Of a stretch of 34,666 bases of DNA, positions 1 through 8,758 are shown piece by piece; position 1 is the stretch's first letter; each line of letters begins with the position of its first letter. The DNA lies in contig LJDB01000077.1 in assembly GCA_001983455.1 (NCBI GenBank), forward strand, positions 1 through 34,666, given 5' to 3'. The translations under genes and the position numbers were made by a program. The notes below the pieces were generated by a model. It had not been told where the DNA came from. It was given only the letters and a program-made list of their open reading frames with translations, and made no database searches. This DNA is from Candidatus Epulonipiscium fishelsonii (lineage in GTDB: Bacteria; Bacillota; Clostridia; Lachnospirales; Cellulosilyticaceae).

Positions 1-510
1 AAGTATATACCTATATCGAACAAAATACAATTGGCAAAATACCCTAGTATATTTCTTCTCACTAGTGAATTACATCCTATATAATAGGTATTACTCCAAA
101 ATGTATAATTATGCATGAATGTGCATTTTATATACACGATTAATTCTAATGGTTGCCTGCAATATTGCATTGCCATTTATATTGAAGTACTAAAATGTTT
201 AACTAGCACAAATGGTATATTTATGTATTAAGATAAATAGTAAGGCGGGCTTAAATTTTTAAAAAGTACTTTTTAGTAACTAAATGTACAAAATTTATAC
301 AACACTATGGCACTATAGATGCACAATTATAAGAGCTCATGGTAAGGGCAGTTCCAAATGACGCATAATTAATAATAACGAACAGGTGGGCAAATGTTTA
401 TATTTATAAGGAAAAATACTCAAGGTCTTTTCTTATTATTGATAAATAAGCTAGGCTAAAAGTCTGGTTTATTTGTTTTGTAATTACATAAAAATTAAAG
501 GGGGGATTTT
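1..510. other. AT-rich intergenic region upstream of the MFS gene
   Basis: No convincing coding region was found in any frame of this 510-base stretch. It is very AT-rich. The only clear structure is a degenerate terminator hairpin near 404-440. A purine-rich ribosome binding site (AAAGGGGGG) lies just before the ATG at 511. I could not identify a convincing -35/-10 pair for the downstream operon, so its promoter is unplaced. Confidence 0.5.
404..440 (+). terminator. degenerate terminator-like hairpin
   Basis: A left arm ATAAGGAAAA pairs imperfectly with TTTTCTTAT, and the right arm runs on into TTATTATT. The arms resemble the perfect terminator hairpins at 13547-13583 and 32075-32110, so this looks like a decayed member of the same family. 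It lies about 70 bases before the MFS gene, so it may end a transcript entering from outside the window or act within the operon leader. Confidence 0.4.
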
Positions 511-1803
511 ATGGAAAGTTCAGTAAAGGGGAAAAAAGTTAATATAGCAAACTTTGGTAAAGGCTGGGGAATAATACTATATTGTTTGGCTATGTTTTGG
601 TTTTATGTGGGGATGTGTAATGATGGAACAAATGCAACAGCTCCAGCAGTAGCAGAAAAGTTAGCAGTGGATGTTGGTGTGATTTATAACATGAATGCTA
701 TTGGGGGACTAATTGGTATCATAATATTTATTGTAGCTGGGCAGGTTAATAGAAGAATTGGTGCAAGAATAACATCTGGCGTTTTTTGTATAATCGCAGG
801 ATGTGCATATATGGTACTTGGAAATGCACCATCAGTAGAAATTTATGCACTTGCATATTCTTTTACAATTGGGGGTATTATGTCAGCAGGATACATTGCT
901 GGGGGAACGTTAGTTGCAACATGGTTTCCAAAAACTAAAGGAGTTGTTATGGGTTATACAACTATGGGGCATAACCTTGCATCAGCTTTCTATGTGCCAA
1001 TAATGATGTTTTTAATGTCACTTAAACCTAGTGGAGTTTCATTTGGAGTTGTGCCTATTGGTGTAGGTTGTATTATTCTAGGCATCATCGGAATAATTTT
1101 TGTTAGAAATACACCTAGTGAAAGAGGTCAAAATCCAGATAATGTAACAGATGAAGTTTATAAAACTGAATATGACACATCTTCAGAAGAAAATGATGAT
1201 GGTTGGACAACTAAAAGTTTGTTAAAATGTAAAGAGTTATGGATTGCAAGTATTGCAACAGGATGTTTCCAAATTTGTTCAACAGGGATAATGTCAACAC
1301 TTGTGTTAAGAAATTTAGAAATTGGATTTAGTATTGAAATAGCAATGACAATTATGTCAATTTGTGCATTTGTAGGTATTGTTGGTTCTTGGTCAATTGG
1401 TATTTTAGATGATAAATTTGGAACTAAAAGAACAATGCTTGGGTTTGGTGTTTGGTATGCATCAGCACTATTATGTAATGCAACCCAAGTAATGCCAATG
1501 ATATATTTATCAATTTTCATGATTGGTATGGGAATTGGTGGTTCAGCTAACTTTACAACTTCTTTGCCAACTTCTATATTTGGTAGACAAGGATTTGACA
1601 AAGTAAATAGCGTTATATTCCCAATTCAAGGTGCAATTACTGCTTTATGTTTTGCAATTAATGGAATTGTTTCACAGCTTACGGGCGGTTCTTATAGATG
1701 GTCATATGTAATATTTGCAGGTATTGCAATTTTAGCAAGTATTCTTGTAACCACTATTGATGATAAAAAATATAACCGTGACTTTAAAGCTGAAAATGCT
1801 TAA
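511..1803 (+). CDS. MFS transporter, OFA (oxalate/formate antiporter) type
   Basis: This 430-residue polytopic membrane protein has about twelve hydrophobic segments in two halves, separated by a charged cytoplasmic loop near residues 200-235 (rich in E, D and N). The overall pattern, including the early GGLIGI and glycine-rich helices, fits the OFA branch of the major facilitator superfamily, which moves small organic anions and acids. The start follows a strong AAAGGGGGG site. The gene is 36 bases upstream of the molybdoenzyme gene, with only a ribosome binding site (GAAAGGA) between them, so the two are probably co-transcribed. By inference it imports the molybdoenzyme's substrate or exports its product. 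The substrate cannot be read from sequence. Confidence 0.85.
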   Translation: MESSVKGKKVNIANFGKGWGIILYCLAMFWFYVGMCNDGTNATAPAVAEKLAVDVGVIYNMNAIGGLIGIIIFIVAGQVNRRIGARITSGVFCIIAGCAYMVLGNAPSVEIYALAYSFTIGGIMSAGYIAGGTLVATWFPKTKGVVMGYTTMGHNLASAFYVPIMMFLMSLKPSGVSFGVVPIGVGCIILGIIGIIFVRNTPSERGQNPDNVTDEVYKTEYDTSSEENDDGWTTKSLLKCKELWIASIATGCFQICSTGIMSTLVLRNLEIGFSIEIAMTIMSICAFVGIVGSWSIGILDDKFGTKRTMLGFGVWYASALLCNATQVMPMIYLSIFMIGMGIGGSANFTTSLPTSIFGRQGFDKVNSVIFPIQGAITALCFAINGIVSQLTGGSYRWSYVIFAGIAILASILVTTIDDKKYNRDFKAENA

Positions 1804-1839
1804 AATTTTTAAAAATTTACAATATGAAAGGATTTATGT

Positions 1840-4512
1840 ATGAGTCAAACAAATAAAAACTCAAAAATGGATTTTTTAGCAGTAGATGTGAAAGGTTTAG
1901 ATGCCATATTTGGCGATCTAAACCTTTTTAAACAATCAGAAAAAATTGCTGAAGCTAATACTAAAGAAGATGTAAAGAAAATTAAAACTTGCTGTCGTGC
2001 TTGTATAGCAAACTGTGGTGTAATTGCAACAGTTAAAAATGGTCGTGTCATTAAACTTGAAGGCGACCCCAAAGACCGCATGAGCAAAGGACGAATGTGT
2101 GCTAAAGGTCTTGCAGGGATTCAAGCTTTATATCACCCAAATAGAAATAAATATCCCATGATGAGAGTTGGAAAAAGAGGAGAAAACAAATGGCGACGTG
2201 TTTCGTGGGATAAAGCTATTGATGTTATTGCCCATAAACTTATGGATATCTATGAAAATTACGGTGCAGAAACTGTATTTTGTTCAACAGGAGGAGGAGG
2301 TAATCCAGAGATTTGGAGCATAGCTCGTTTTTGTAATATTTTTGGAACACCTAACTGGTTTGAACCTGGTTGTGCACAATGTTATCTTCCACGTGTTTTG
2401 TCATATGCAATGATGTATGGGGGAGATGACCCAAGTATTGCAGACTCAAATGCTCTAGAAATATATGATACTGAGAATACACCAATTAAAAGTTTGGTTT
2501 TGTGGGGAACAGCTCCATCATACTCATGTCCTGCTAGTGGAGGAGGAGCAGTGGTTGATTTACGTGCTAAAGGTGTAAAAACTGTAGTGGTTGACCCTCG
2601 TTTAACTCCAGATGCTGCCAATGCAGATGTATGGTTACCAGTTCGCCCAGGTTCAGATGTGGCTCTGATGATGTCATGGATACGTTATATTATTGATAAA
2701 AATTTATTTGATAAAGAATTTGTGCTTAAATGGACTAACCTACCTTATTTAGTTGATGTAGAAACTCAAATGTTGTGGCGTGCTGAAAAAAGCCAAGACC
2801 CTAATATTCCAGATACATTTATGGTTTGGGACAGTAAAACTCAATCTGCTAAACCGTTATCATACCCTTGGAATGACAATTTAGACCCAGCACTTAATGG
2901 AACTTATAACATTAATGGCAGAACTTACAAAACGGGATTTCAACTTCTGTTTGAACAAGTAGAGCCTTTTACTATAGAGTATGCATGTGAAATATGTGAC
3001 CTAGATCCTAAAAAAGTAGAAGAAGCAATTTTAATTTTTGCTGAAAATACACCAAGTAGTATTGCTATTGGAGTTAGTACAGACCAAACAAACAACTCTA
3101 CTCAAGCAGCAATGGCAACAGCCATCATAGATTTATTAATGGGTAACGTTGAAAAACCTGGTACACTTATGCAACGTTTCCGTAAAAGCGGAGTATTTGA
3201 TATGCCTAACTATCCTGTACCAATTGCAGCAGACAGACTTTCTCATGAACAGCTAAAAAAGCGTCTTGGAGGCATAGAGCATAAAGGATTGCACATTTGG
3301 TATGCTGGCCACATTACAAGTGTATTTGATGCTGTCTTAACAGGAAAGCCGTATAAACCAAGAGTTTGGATTGACCGTTCTGGAAATAAAATGGCTGCAG
3401 TTGCAGACAGTCATAAAGTTAAGCGTGTAATTGATGAATTAGATTTTATTGTTCATATGTACATGTATCCAACATCTTTTTCAGCTTATGCGGATATTTT
3501 GCTTCCAACAGAAGAATGGCTTGAAACAGATATGATTGTGGAAACGTGTAATACATTATGTGCTAGGCAACAAGTAACACACTTATGGGAAACTGTTGAC
3601 GAAACTGTTATTTGGTCTATGATTGCAAAACGTTGTGGAGAGCTTGGGCATGAAGGTTGCAGAAAAGCTTTTGACGCAGAATATATGGGTAAAGACTTGC
3701 CATATTGGAACCATGTTAGTGAGCTTTGGGACCATTTCTTATCACGTGTAGGCTTAACCTTTGATGATTTAAAACAAAATACACCATATCAATATATGCC
3801 AAAAGAAGAGTGGAAAACTTATTATGTATATATGAATAAAGATGAAAAGACTAGGCTTCCTAAAGGGTTTAATACCCCGTCAAAAAAATGTGAATTATAT
3901 CTAGAAAGTATGATTACACTTGGAAGAACAGGTCAACCATTTTCTGCATGTGAATTACCTCCCGCATCACAAGACTATTCTCCGCTTCCTTACTACATGG
4001 AACCAAATGAAAGTCCAACAGGAGAAATCGCACAGAAATATCCATTAATAATGACTGGAGGACGTATACCATTTTATCACCACAATACTTTAAGAAACAT
4101 TCCATGGTTACGTGAAATTTATCCAGTTCCAGAACTTTGGATTTATCCAACAGATGCTAAAAAATATGGTGTTGAAGATGGAGATTGGGCTTGGATTGAA
4201 TCAAAACGTGGGAAAATTCGTGCAGTAGTATCTATAACCGAAGGGATTAAGCCAGGCGTTGTATATATGGAACGTTTTTGGAACCCAGAAACTTTAAATA
4301 CACCAACACATGGTTGGAAAGAAATGAATGTCAACGTACTGACAAGTGCAGAAGGTCCATTTAATCCTGAAGTTGGAACTTATACATTGCGTGGTTTCCA
4401 AGTTGCGGTATCTCGTGCTGAAGGCCCACCAGAGGGAATATGGACTAAGCCAAAAGAATTTATGGCGTGGCTTGCAAAACCTGTTGACCCAACTGAGGAG
4501 GTATTAAAATGA
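1840..4512 (+). CDS. Molybdopterin oxidoreductase, DMSO-reductase family catalytic subunit
   Basis: This 890-residue protein has a bis-MGD molybdoenzyme architecture. An N-terminal 4Fe-4S motif is formed by C52-x2-C55-x3-C59-x27-C87. Central molybdopterin domains follow. The C-terminal dinucleotide-binding domain is seen around residues 745-830 (for example LIMTGGR and KYGVEDGDWAWIESKRGK). The segment with C178 and C181 (PGCAQCYLPR) lies where this family places its molybdenum ligand, so one of these cysteines may coordinate Mo. There is no twin-arginine signal, so the enzyme should be cytoplasmic. The FeS subunit and chaperone genes follow with 4-nt overlaps. The intact N-terminal cluster argues against pyrogallol-phloroglucinol transhydroxylase, whose large subunit lacks it. 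Catechol-dehydroxylase-like, PsrA/PhsA-like or other reductase activity is possible; the substrate is unresolved. Confidence 0.9.
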   Translation: MSQTNKNSKMDFLAVDVKGLDAIFGDLNLFKQSEKIAEANTKEDVKKIKTCCRACIANCGVIATVKNGRVIKLEGDPKDRMSKGRMCAKGLAGIQALYHPNRNKYPMMRVGKRGENKWRRVSWDKAIDVIAHKLMDIYENYGAETVFCSTGGGGNPEIWSIARFCNIFGTPNWFEPGCAQCYLPRVLSYAMMYGGDDPSIADSNALEIYDTENTPIKSLVLWGTAPSYSCPASGGGAVVDLRAKGVKTVVVDPRLTPDAANADVWLPVRPGSDVALMMSWIRYIIDKNLFDKEFVLKWTNLPYLVDVETQMLWRAEKSQDPNIPDTFMVWDSKTQSAKPLSYPWNDNLDPALNGTYNINGRTYKTGFQLLFEQVEPFTIEYACEICDLDPKKVEEAILIFAENTPSSIAIGVSTDQTNNSTQAAMATAIIDLLMGNVEKPGTLMQRFRKSGVFDMPNYPVPIAADRLSHEQLKKRLGGIEHKGLHIWYAGHITSVFDAVLTGKPYKPRVWIDRSGNKMAAVADSHKVKRVIDELDFIVHMYMYPTSFSAYADILLPTEEWLETDMIVETCNTLCARQQVTHLWETVDETVIWSMIAKRCGELGHEGCRKAFDAEYMGKDLPYWNHVSELWDHFLSRVGLTFDDLKQNTPYQYMPKEEWKTYYVYMNKDEKTRLPKGFNTPSKKCELYLESMITLGRTGQPFSACELPPASQDYSPLPYYMEPNESPTGEIAQKYPLIMTGGRIPFYHHNTLRNIPWLREIYPVPELWIYPTDAKKYGVEDGDWAWIESKRGKIRAVVSITEGIKPGVVYMERFWNPETLNTPTHGWKEMNVNVLTSAEGPFNPEVGTYTLRGFQVAVSRAEGPPEGIWTKPKEFMAWLAKPVDPTEEVLK

Positions 4513-5123
4513 AATTTACTTTTCGTTGTATTGGTTGCAAAGGATGCCAAGTAGCTTGTAAGATGGAAAACGGAACAGCACTTGGTTGTGACCGAATTAA
4601 AGTTAGAGAAGTTGGGCCAACGGGAACTTACCCTAACCTAGAAATGTATTTCTTACCAACAATGTGCCAGCAATGTGAAAATCCTTCTTGTGTAGAGGTG
4701 TGCCCAACTGGAGCAATGTATCAAAACCCTGAAGATGGTGTGGTTTTAATTGACAACAAAAAATGTATTGGTTGCCAAAGTTGTAATAAAAAATGTCCGT
4801 ATAATGCTACTACGTTCAATGAAATAAGTCGCACTATGGATAAATGCACTTTATGTGCTAACTCTCGTGCAGAAGGTGAAGTTCCTGCTTGTGTAAAAAA
4901 TTGTTCAGGTAAAGCCTTAAACTGTGGAGATATTGATGACCCACAAAGCAAAGTTTCAAAAATGATTCAAGATGCCACCGAAGCTGGCGAAACAATATTT
5001 TCTATAAGAGATTTTGGAAACAATCCATCTACCAAATACATTCTGAAAAATGCTAAATGGCAAGATGTACTACCTTTAGGATTAGACGAAGTATCAAGCA
5101 AGAAAGGATATAAATCATTATGA
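4509..5123 (+). CDS. 4Fe-4S electron-transfer subunit (DmsB/PhsB/NrfC-like)
   Basis: This 204-residue ferredoxin-type protein has sixteen cysteines in four cluster motifs: C7/C10/C13/C17, C53/C56/C61/C65, C86/C89/C92/C96 and C113/C116/C128/C132. This is the usual layout of the beta subunit that passes electrons to a DMSO-reductase-family catalytic subunit. The start is fixed by the ATGA overlap with the upstream stop and a strong GAGGAGG site. There is no signal sequence, matching the cytoplasmic catalytic subunit. The membrane quinol-oxidising subunit (DmsC/NrfD) that usually follows is missing here, so electrons must come from a soluble donor or from a partner encoded elsewhere. Confidence 0.93.
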   Translation: MKFTFRCIGCKGCQVACKMENGTALGCDRIKVREVGPTGTYPNLEMYFLPTMCQQCENPSCVEVCPTGAMYQNPEDGVVLIDNKKCIGCQSCNKKCPYNATTFNEISRTMDKCTLCANSRAEGEVPACVKNCSGKALNCGDIDDPQSKVSKMIQDATEAGETIFSIRDFGNNPSTKYILKNAKWQDVLPLGLDEVSSKKGYKSL

Positions 5124-5788
5124 TAGATTTGAAAGAATTAATGAACAATCGTCGTAATATATATCAATTATTAACTAGACTATTTCAAAAAGAAATTGAT
5201 ACCGAGCTTTATAATGCTCTAAAAACTATCAAATTTCCAACTAGTCAAGATAAAAATATTTTAAAAGAGTATCATAGTGCTATGGTACGGTTTAATGATT
5301 ATTTTGAATATGACATGGGTGAAAGTATAGATGATTTAGCAGTTGATTATGCAAAAACATTTTTAGGAGCAGGAATTGCCCAGGGAGCGAGTGCATTTCC
5401 GTATGAATCAGTTTATACAAGTCCAAAAAGAATGCTGATGCAAGATGCGTGGGTTCAGGTTATTTCAGTTTATGAGCAAAATGGATTGGAACGAAACGAG
5501 GATGCTAAAGATTTGCTTGAAGACCATATTGCTGTTGAGCTAAACTTTATGTCTTATCTTTGTGAATGTACTAATAAATATACCGAACCTCTAAGTGGAC
5601 TTGAAAAGCAAAAAAACTTTTTAAACACACATCTGCTTAACTGGGTTCCACAATTTTGCCTAGATATTAAACAGTATGCTGATACTGAATTTTACCGTAT
5701 GGTTGGACAATTAACTAGTACATTTTTACAATTGGATAGTATGATGTTGGATCAACTTATAATGAGTCTTGACACTCCTCATGCCTAA
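5120..5788 (+). CDS. TorD/DmsD-family molybdoenzyme maturation chaperone
   Basis: This 222-residue mostly helical protein carries the family signature around residues 76-99 (Y78, F81, then PYESVY at 94-99). TorD-type proteins bind the apo molybdoenzyme and assist cofactor insertion. The start codon overlaps the FeS gene stop (ATGA), which implies translational coupling. With no Tat signal on the partner, its role here is likely folding and cofactor loading, not export proofreading. It is the last gene of the operon. About 210 bases of degraded sequence and a terminator follow. Confidence 0.85.
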   Translation: MIDLKELMNNRRNIYQLLTRLFQKEIDTELYNALKTIKFPTSQDKNILKEYHSAMVRFNDYFEYDMGESIDDLAVDYAKTFLGAGIAQGASAFPYESVYTSPKRMLMQDAWVQVISVYEQNGLERNEDAKDLLEDHIAVELNFMSYLCECTNKYTEPLSGLEKQKNFLNTHLLNWVPQFCLDIKQYADTEFYRMVGQLTSTFLQLDSMMLDQLIMSLDTPHA

Positions 5789-5855
5789 AGTGATATAGTT
5801 TTATATTATATTTGCAAGGCCATGCGATATTAATGGATTAAGAAGACTAGACAAT

Positions 5856-5999
5856 ATGTTTTTATCAAATGGTAAAGCATCAGATGCATATTATAAACGT
5901 CTTCGAGACAAGTTGAAAATATTTATGATAGCTATGTTTGTATAGATGGGCCAGTATTTAATTATGCACAAGCAAAAGATAAATTAATGAATAAAACAT
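5856..5999 (+). pseudogene. possible decayed oxidoreductase fragment (PyrK-like C-terminal motif)
   Basis: One frame from 5856 reads 29 codons and ends in TAG at 5943. An overlapping frame through 5933-5990 reads YVCIDGPVFNYAQAKDKLM. The C-x-DGPVF pattern resembles the C-terminus of PyrK-like electron-transfer flavoproteins (dihydroorotate dehydrogenase B and relatives). Reading continuously needs a shift of frame. No ribosome binding site or full-length gene is present. It may be the remnant of a reductase that once followed the molybdoenzyme operon. The match is short and from memory. Confidence 0.3.
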
Positions 6000-6000
6000 T

Positions 6001-6035
6001 GAATGGCATGAACCTCACCCGTGCCATTCTTTTAT
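6001..6035 (+). terminator. intrinsic terminator after the molybdoenzyme operon
   Basis: GAATGGCA at 6001-6008 pairs perfectly with TGCCATTC at 6022-6029 around a 13-base loop and is followed by TTTTAT. It lies just before the convergent GNAT gene stop and can end the plus-strand operon. Confidence 0.75.
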
Positions 6036-6037
6036 AC

Positions 6038-6442
6038 CTATCTGAAGTAAGAAACCATATGTCCAGCTTCTAGTTTTTTCATGTTAAAAGACTGATAAAA
6101 ATGATTATCCACTTTATCTTCAATATCCGTTACTACATGAAACATTCTAACGTCTTGATATTTGTCCCAGCAACTTTTAAATAAATATGTGCCAAGTCCT
6201 TTTTGCTGATATTTTGATAATACTATCAAATCTTGCACTAGAACAAAATATTCTTCATCACCTACACATCTAACAAAACCAACTAACTTATCATCGTCAA
6301 ATGCACCCAAAACATATTGTGAATTATCAAATGCTCTCTTTAACTTATCATCATTCTTAAGATACGATTGCCAATTCGAATCAGCATATATTGCTTTAAT
6401 CTCACCTAGTAAATCAGAAGTAAATTCTCTATATTTAATCAT
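6038..6442 (-). CDS. GNAT-family N-acetyltransferase
   Basis: This 134-residue single-domain protein has the GNAT core. A strand reading YFVLVQDLIVL precedes the acetyl-CoA pyrophosphate-binding loop QQKGLGTYLF (motif A, about residues 78-87), and the C-terminal part FYQSFNMKKLEAG fits motif B. It should transfer an acyl group from acyl-CoA to an amine; the acceptor cannot be inferred. The start is supported by AAGGAGTGAG just upstream. It is transcribed divergently from the flavin oxidoreductase and shares with it a 175-base intergenic region holding a large palindrome. Confidence 0.85.
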   Translation of the reverse strand: MIKYREFTSDLLGEIKAIYADSNWQSYLKNDDKLKRAFDNSQYVLGAFDDDKLVGFVRCVGDEEYFVLVQDLIVLSKYQQKGLGTYLFKSCWDKYQDVRMFHVVTDIEDKVDNHFYQSFNMKKLEAGHMVSYFR

Positions 6443-6520
6443 TATCTCACTCCTTTCATAATCCTTCTTAAATATGTTATCCGTACTTTATGTTATCCAT
6501 TCATATTTCTATGCACTAAC

Positions 6521-6565
6521 TTATAACAACATAATAGTTGTTAACATGTTATAATGTTGTTATAA
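6521..6565. promoter_or_regulatory. palindromic operator candidate between GNAT and flavoenzyme genes
   Basis: TTATAACAACAT at 6521-6532 is a perfect 12-base inverted repeat of ATGTTGTTATAA at 6554-6565. The heptamer GTTGTTA recurs three times: inverted at 6524-6530, and direct at 6537-6543 and 6556-6562. No T-run follows, so it is not a typical terminator. Its place 53 bases before the flavoenzyme ATG suggests a binding site for a dimeric regulator, or cooperative half-sites. No regulator gene is adjacent. Confidence 0.5.
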
Positions 6566-6617
6566 TTACCTAGTAGTTATTTATCTATACTAAATATAAA
6601 AAAGAGAGGAAATTCTT

Positions 6618-8576
6618 ATGTATCCAAAATTATTTACACCAGGAAAAATTGGTAATTTAACTCTTAAAAATCGTGCAGTAATGGAACCCTTAGCGATGGG
6701 AGTTGCAGAGCCTAATCAAACTATTGGAGAAGCTTATTTTGAATATCTAAAGCAAAGAGCAGACGGTGGCGTTGCTATGATTATCTTGGAAAACACCCGT
6801 GTTGATGACCAACATGGTGTAGCTGCAAATTGTCAAATGAGTGTAGCAAGAGATGAACATATAGCCCCTTTAAAAAAAGCAGTAGACATGCTTCATAGTA
6901 AAGATGTTGTAGTGTTTACACAACTGCATCATCCTGGGAGAGAAACTTTTTCTAATTTAAATAGTAATGAACCAGTATGGTCATCATCATCAAAACCTTG
7001 TGGGGTATGCCAACAAGAGACTCATGAAATGACTACCGAAGAAGTGGAACTGGTTATAGATAAATTTGCACAAGGTGCAAGACGTTCGAAAGAAGGCGGA
7101 TGTGATGGAGTAGAGCTTCATGGAGCTCATGGATATCTTATTTCACAATTTTTAAGCCCATATACCAACCAAAGAAAAGATAGATTTGGCGAAGATAGAT
7201 TTACCTTTGTAAAAGAAATAATTGAAGCAATAAGAAAAACTTGTGGAGAAGATTATCCTATTGGAATGCGCCTTACTGTAGATGAGCTTCTTGCACTTAA
7301 TGGAATAAAAGATTATTTTAAAATTGAAGATGGTATTCAGGTTTGCAAACGACTTGAAAGTATGAAAATTGCTTATATAAATGTTTCAAACGGTATTTAT
7401 GAGTCGTTTAATTCATTATCCGAACCAATGACATATCATCAAGGATGTCGCACACCGCTTATTCGTCAAATTAAAGATAATGTTAATGTTCCTGTAATAG
7501 CAGTAAACATGGTAAAAGAGCCATGGTTTGCTGAAAAAATGTTGGAAGATAATCTAGTTGATTTTGTAGGGCTTGGTCGTGCAGTGGTAGCAGATCCAAA
7601 TTGGGTAAAAAAAGCTCAAGAAGGTAAAGAAGACGATATTAACAGATGTATATCTTGTACGTATTGCTTTGAAACACTAGTAAGTGATACTATAGCAGGA
7701 AAAGGACCTGTGAAATGTGCAGTCAACCCTATAGCAGGACGAGAAACAATATATAATTTTAGTAACAAAGATGGAAATGGCAGAGTGGTGGCTGTAATTG
7801 GTGCAGGTCTTGCGGGAATGGAAGCTGCTAGAGTTCTTGCAATCCGTGGATTTAAACCAATTATCCTAGAGAAAACATCTAAAGTTGGCGGACAAATTAA
7901 TGTCGCAAATAAACCACCTGAAAAAAATAAGATTAATTGGATTGTGGATTATGAGACTAAACAACTTGAAAAACTAGGGGTAGAAGTTCGCTTGAATACT
8001 CCTGCTACAAAAGAAATTTTACAGTCATTAAATCCATATGCTGTAATTGTAGCTACTGGGGCAAAATCTATAAAACCTAGTAGCATTAAAGGAATTGATT
8101 TGCCAAACGTAAAAACAGTGGAAGAAGCACTAGTCTTGGGCAAAGCGTTATCTAATCTTAAAGTATGCGTAATAGGTTCAGGAGTTAGTGGCCTTGAGAC
8201 TGCAGAAGCTCTTTTGGAAAATGGAAATACCGTTACTGTTATTGAGATGATGGATAAAATAGGCGGTAACATTTATGTGCAACATTACCTTGACGCTATG
8301 GATAGATTGTCAAAATATGATGTAACATATATTGACTCTACCAAACTAGTCGAAGTTAAACCAAAGTCCATCGTGGTTGAAAATGTTAAAGACTTCAAAG
8401 TTTCTGAAATAGAAGCAGACTATATAGTTCTTGCTATGGGTATTCAATCTTTAAATGATACTTCTATCGCAGATGGAATATGTGATAAGGTATTTCTTGT
8501 AGGGGATGCTAAAACTACTGGTCGAATTGAGTCATCAATCCGTAGTGCCTTTGAAGTAGCTTATAATTTGAATTGA
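6618..8576 (+). CDS. NADH:flavin oxidoreductase, 2,4-dienoyl-CoA/enoate reductase (FadH/BaiCD-like) family
   Basis: This 652-residue protein has three modules. Residues 1-340 form an old-yellow-enzyme FMN barrel with the signature HGAHGYLISQFLSPYTN near residue 166. A 4Fe-4S site is formed by C344, C347, C350 and C367. The C-terminal half binds FAD and NAD(P), with glycine motifs VIGAGLAGMEAA near 393 and VIGSGVSGLETAE near 518. Members use NAD(P)H to reduce activated C=C bonds: dienoyl-CoA, cinnamate-like enoates, bile-acid intermediates or phenolics. The first three cysteines are spaced x2 and x2; x2 and x3 is the spacing I expect in the family. The ATG follows AGAGAGGAAA. It is monocistronic: a palindrome lies upstream and a terminator downstream. 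The substrate is unknown; a role alongside the neighbouring molybdoenzyme is inference only. Confidence 0.9.
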   Translation: MYPKLFTPGKIGNLTLKNRAVMEPLAMGVAEPNQTIGEAYFEYLKQRADGGVAMIILENTRVDDQHGVAANCQMSVARDEHIAPLKKAVDMLHSKDVVVFTQLHHPGRETFSNLNSNEPVWSSSSKPCGVCQQETHEMTTEEVELVIDKFAQGARRSKEGGCDGVELHGAHGYLISQFLSPYTNQRKDRFGEDRFTFVKEIIEAIRKTCGEDYPIGMRLTVDELLALNGIKDYFKIEDGIQVCKRLESMKIAYINVSNGIYESFNSLSEPMTYHQGCRTPLIRQIKDNVNVPVIAVNMVKEPWFAEKMLEDNLVDFVGLGRAVVADPNWVKKAQEGKEDDINRCISCTYCFETLVSDTIAGKGPVKCAVNPIAGRETIYNFSNKDGNGRVVAVIGAGLAGMEAARVLAIRGFKPIILEKTSKVGGQINVANKPPEKNKINWIVDYETKQLEKLGVEVRLNTPATKEILQSLNPYAVIVATGAKSIKPSSIKGIDLPNVKTVEEALVLGKALSNLKVCVIGSGVSGLETAEALLENGNTVTVIEMMDKIGGNIYVQHYLDAMDRLSKYDVTYIDSTKLVEVKPKSIVVENVKDFKVSEIEADYIVLAMGIQSLNDTSIADGICDKVFLVGDAKTTGRIESSIRSAFEVAYNLN

Positions 8577-8587
8577 CAATAAGATAT

Positions 8588-8627
8588 AAAAACCTAGAGG
8601 ATAATTTTTTCTCCTCTAGGTTTTTTT
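8588..8627 (+). terminator. intrinsic terminator after the flavoenzyme
   Basis: AACCTAGAGGA (from 8591) pairs with TCCTCTAGGTT (8612-8622) and runs into seven T residues, a textbook rho-independent terminator. Confidence 0.92.
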
Positions 8628-8758
8628 CATCTTTTAAATAGTTATAACTTATATGTGTGGCAAGTTATTGATAAAAATTTGTCATATTATGAGATTGACA
8701 TTATATAATAATATATGGTGTTTTAATATTTAAAATTGATTAGGAAAGAAGGTTTCAT

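Noticed and set aside
1158..1601. 147-codon minus-strand frame inside the MFS gene
   Set aside because: It lies opposite a clear transporter gene, has no ribosome binding site and no family features.
1840..4512. Pyrogallol-phloroglucinol transhydroxylase large subunit
   Set aside because: That subunit lacks the N-terminal 4Fe-4S cysteines, which are all present here.
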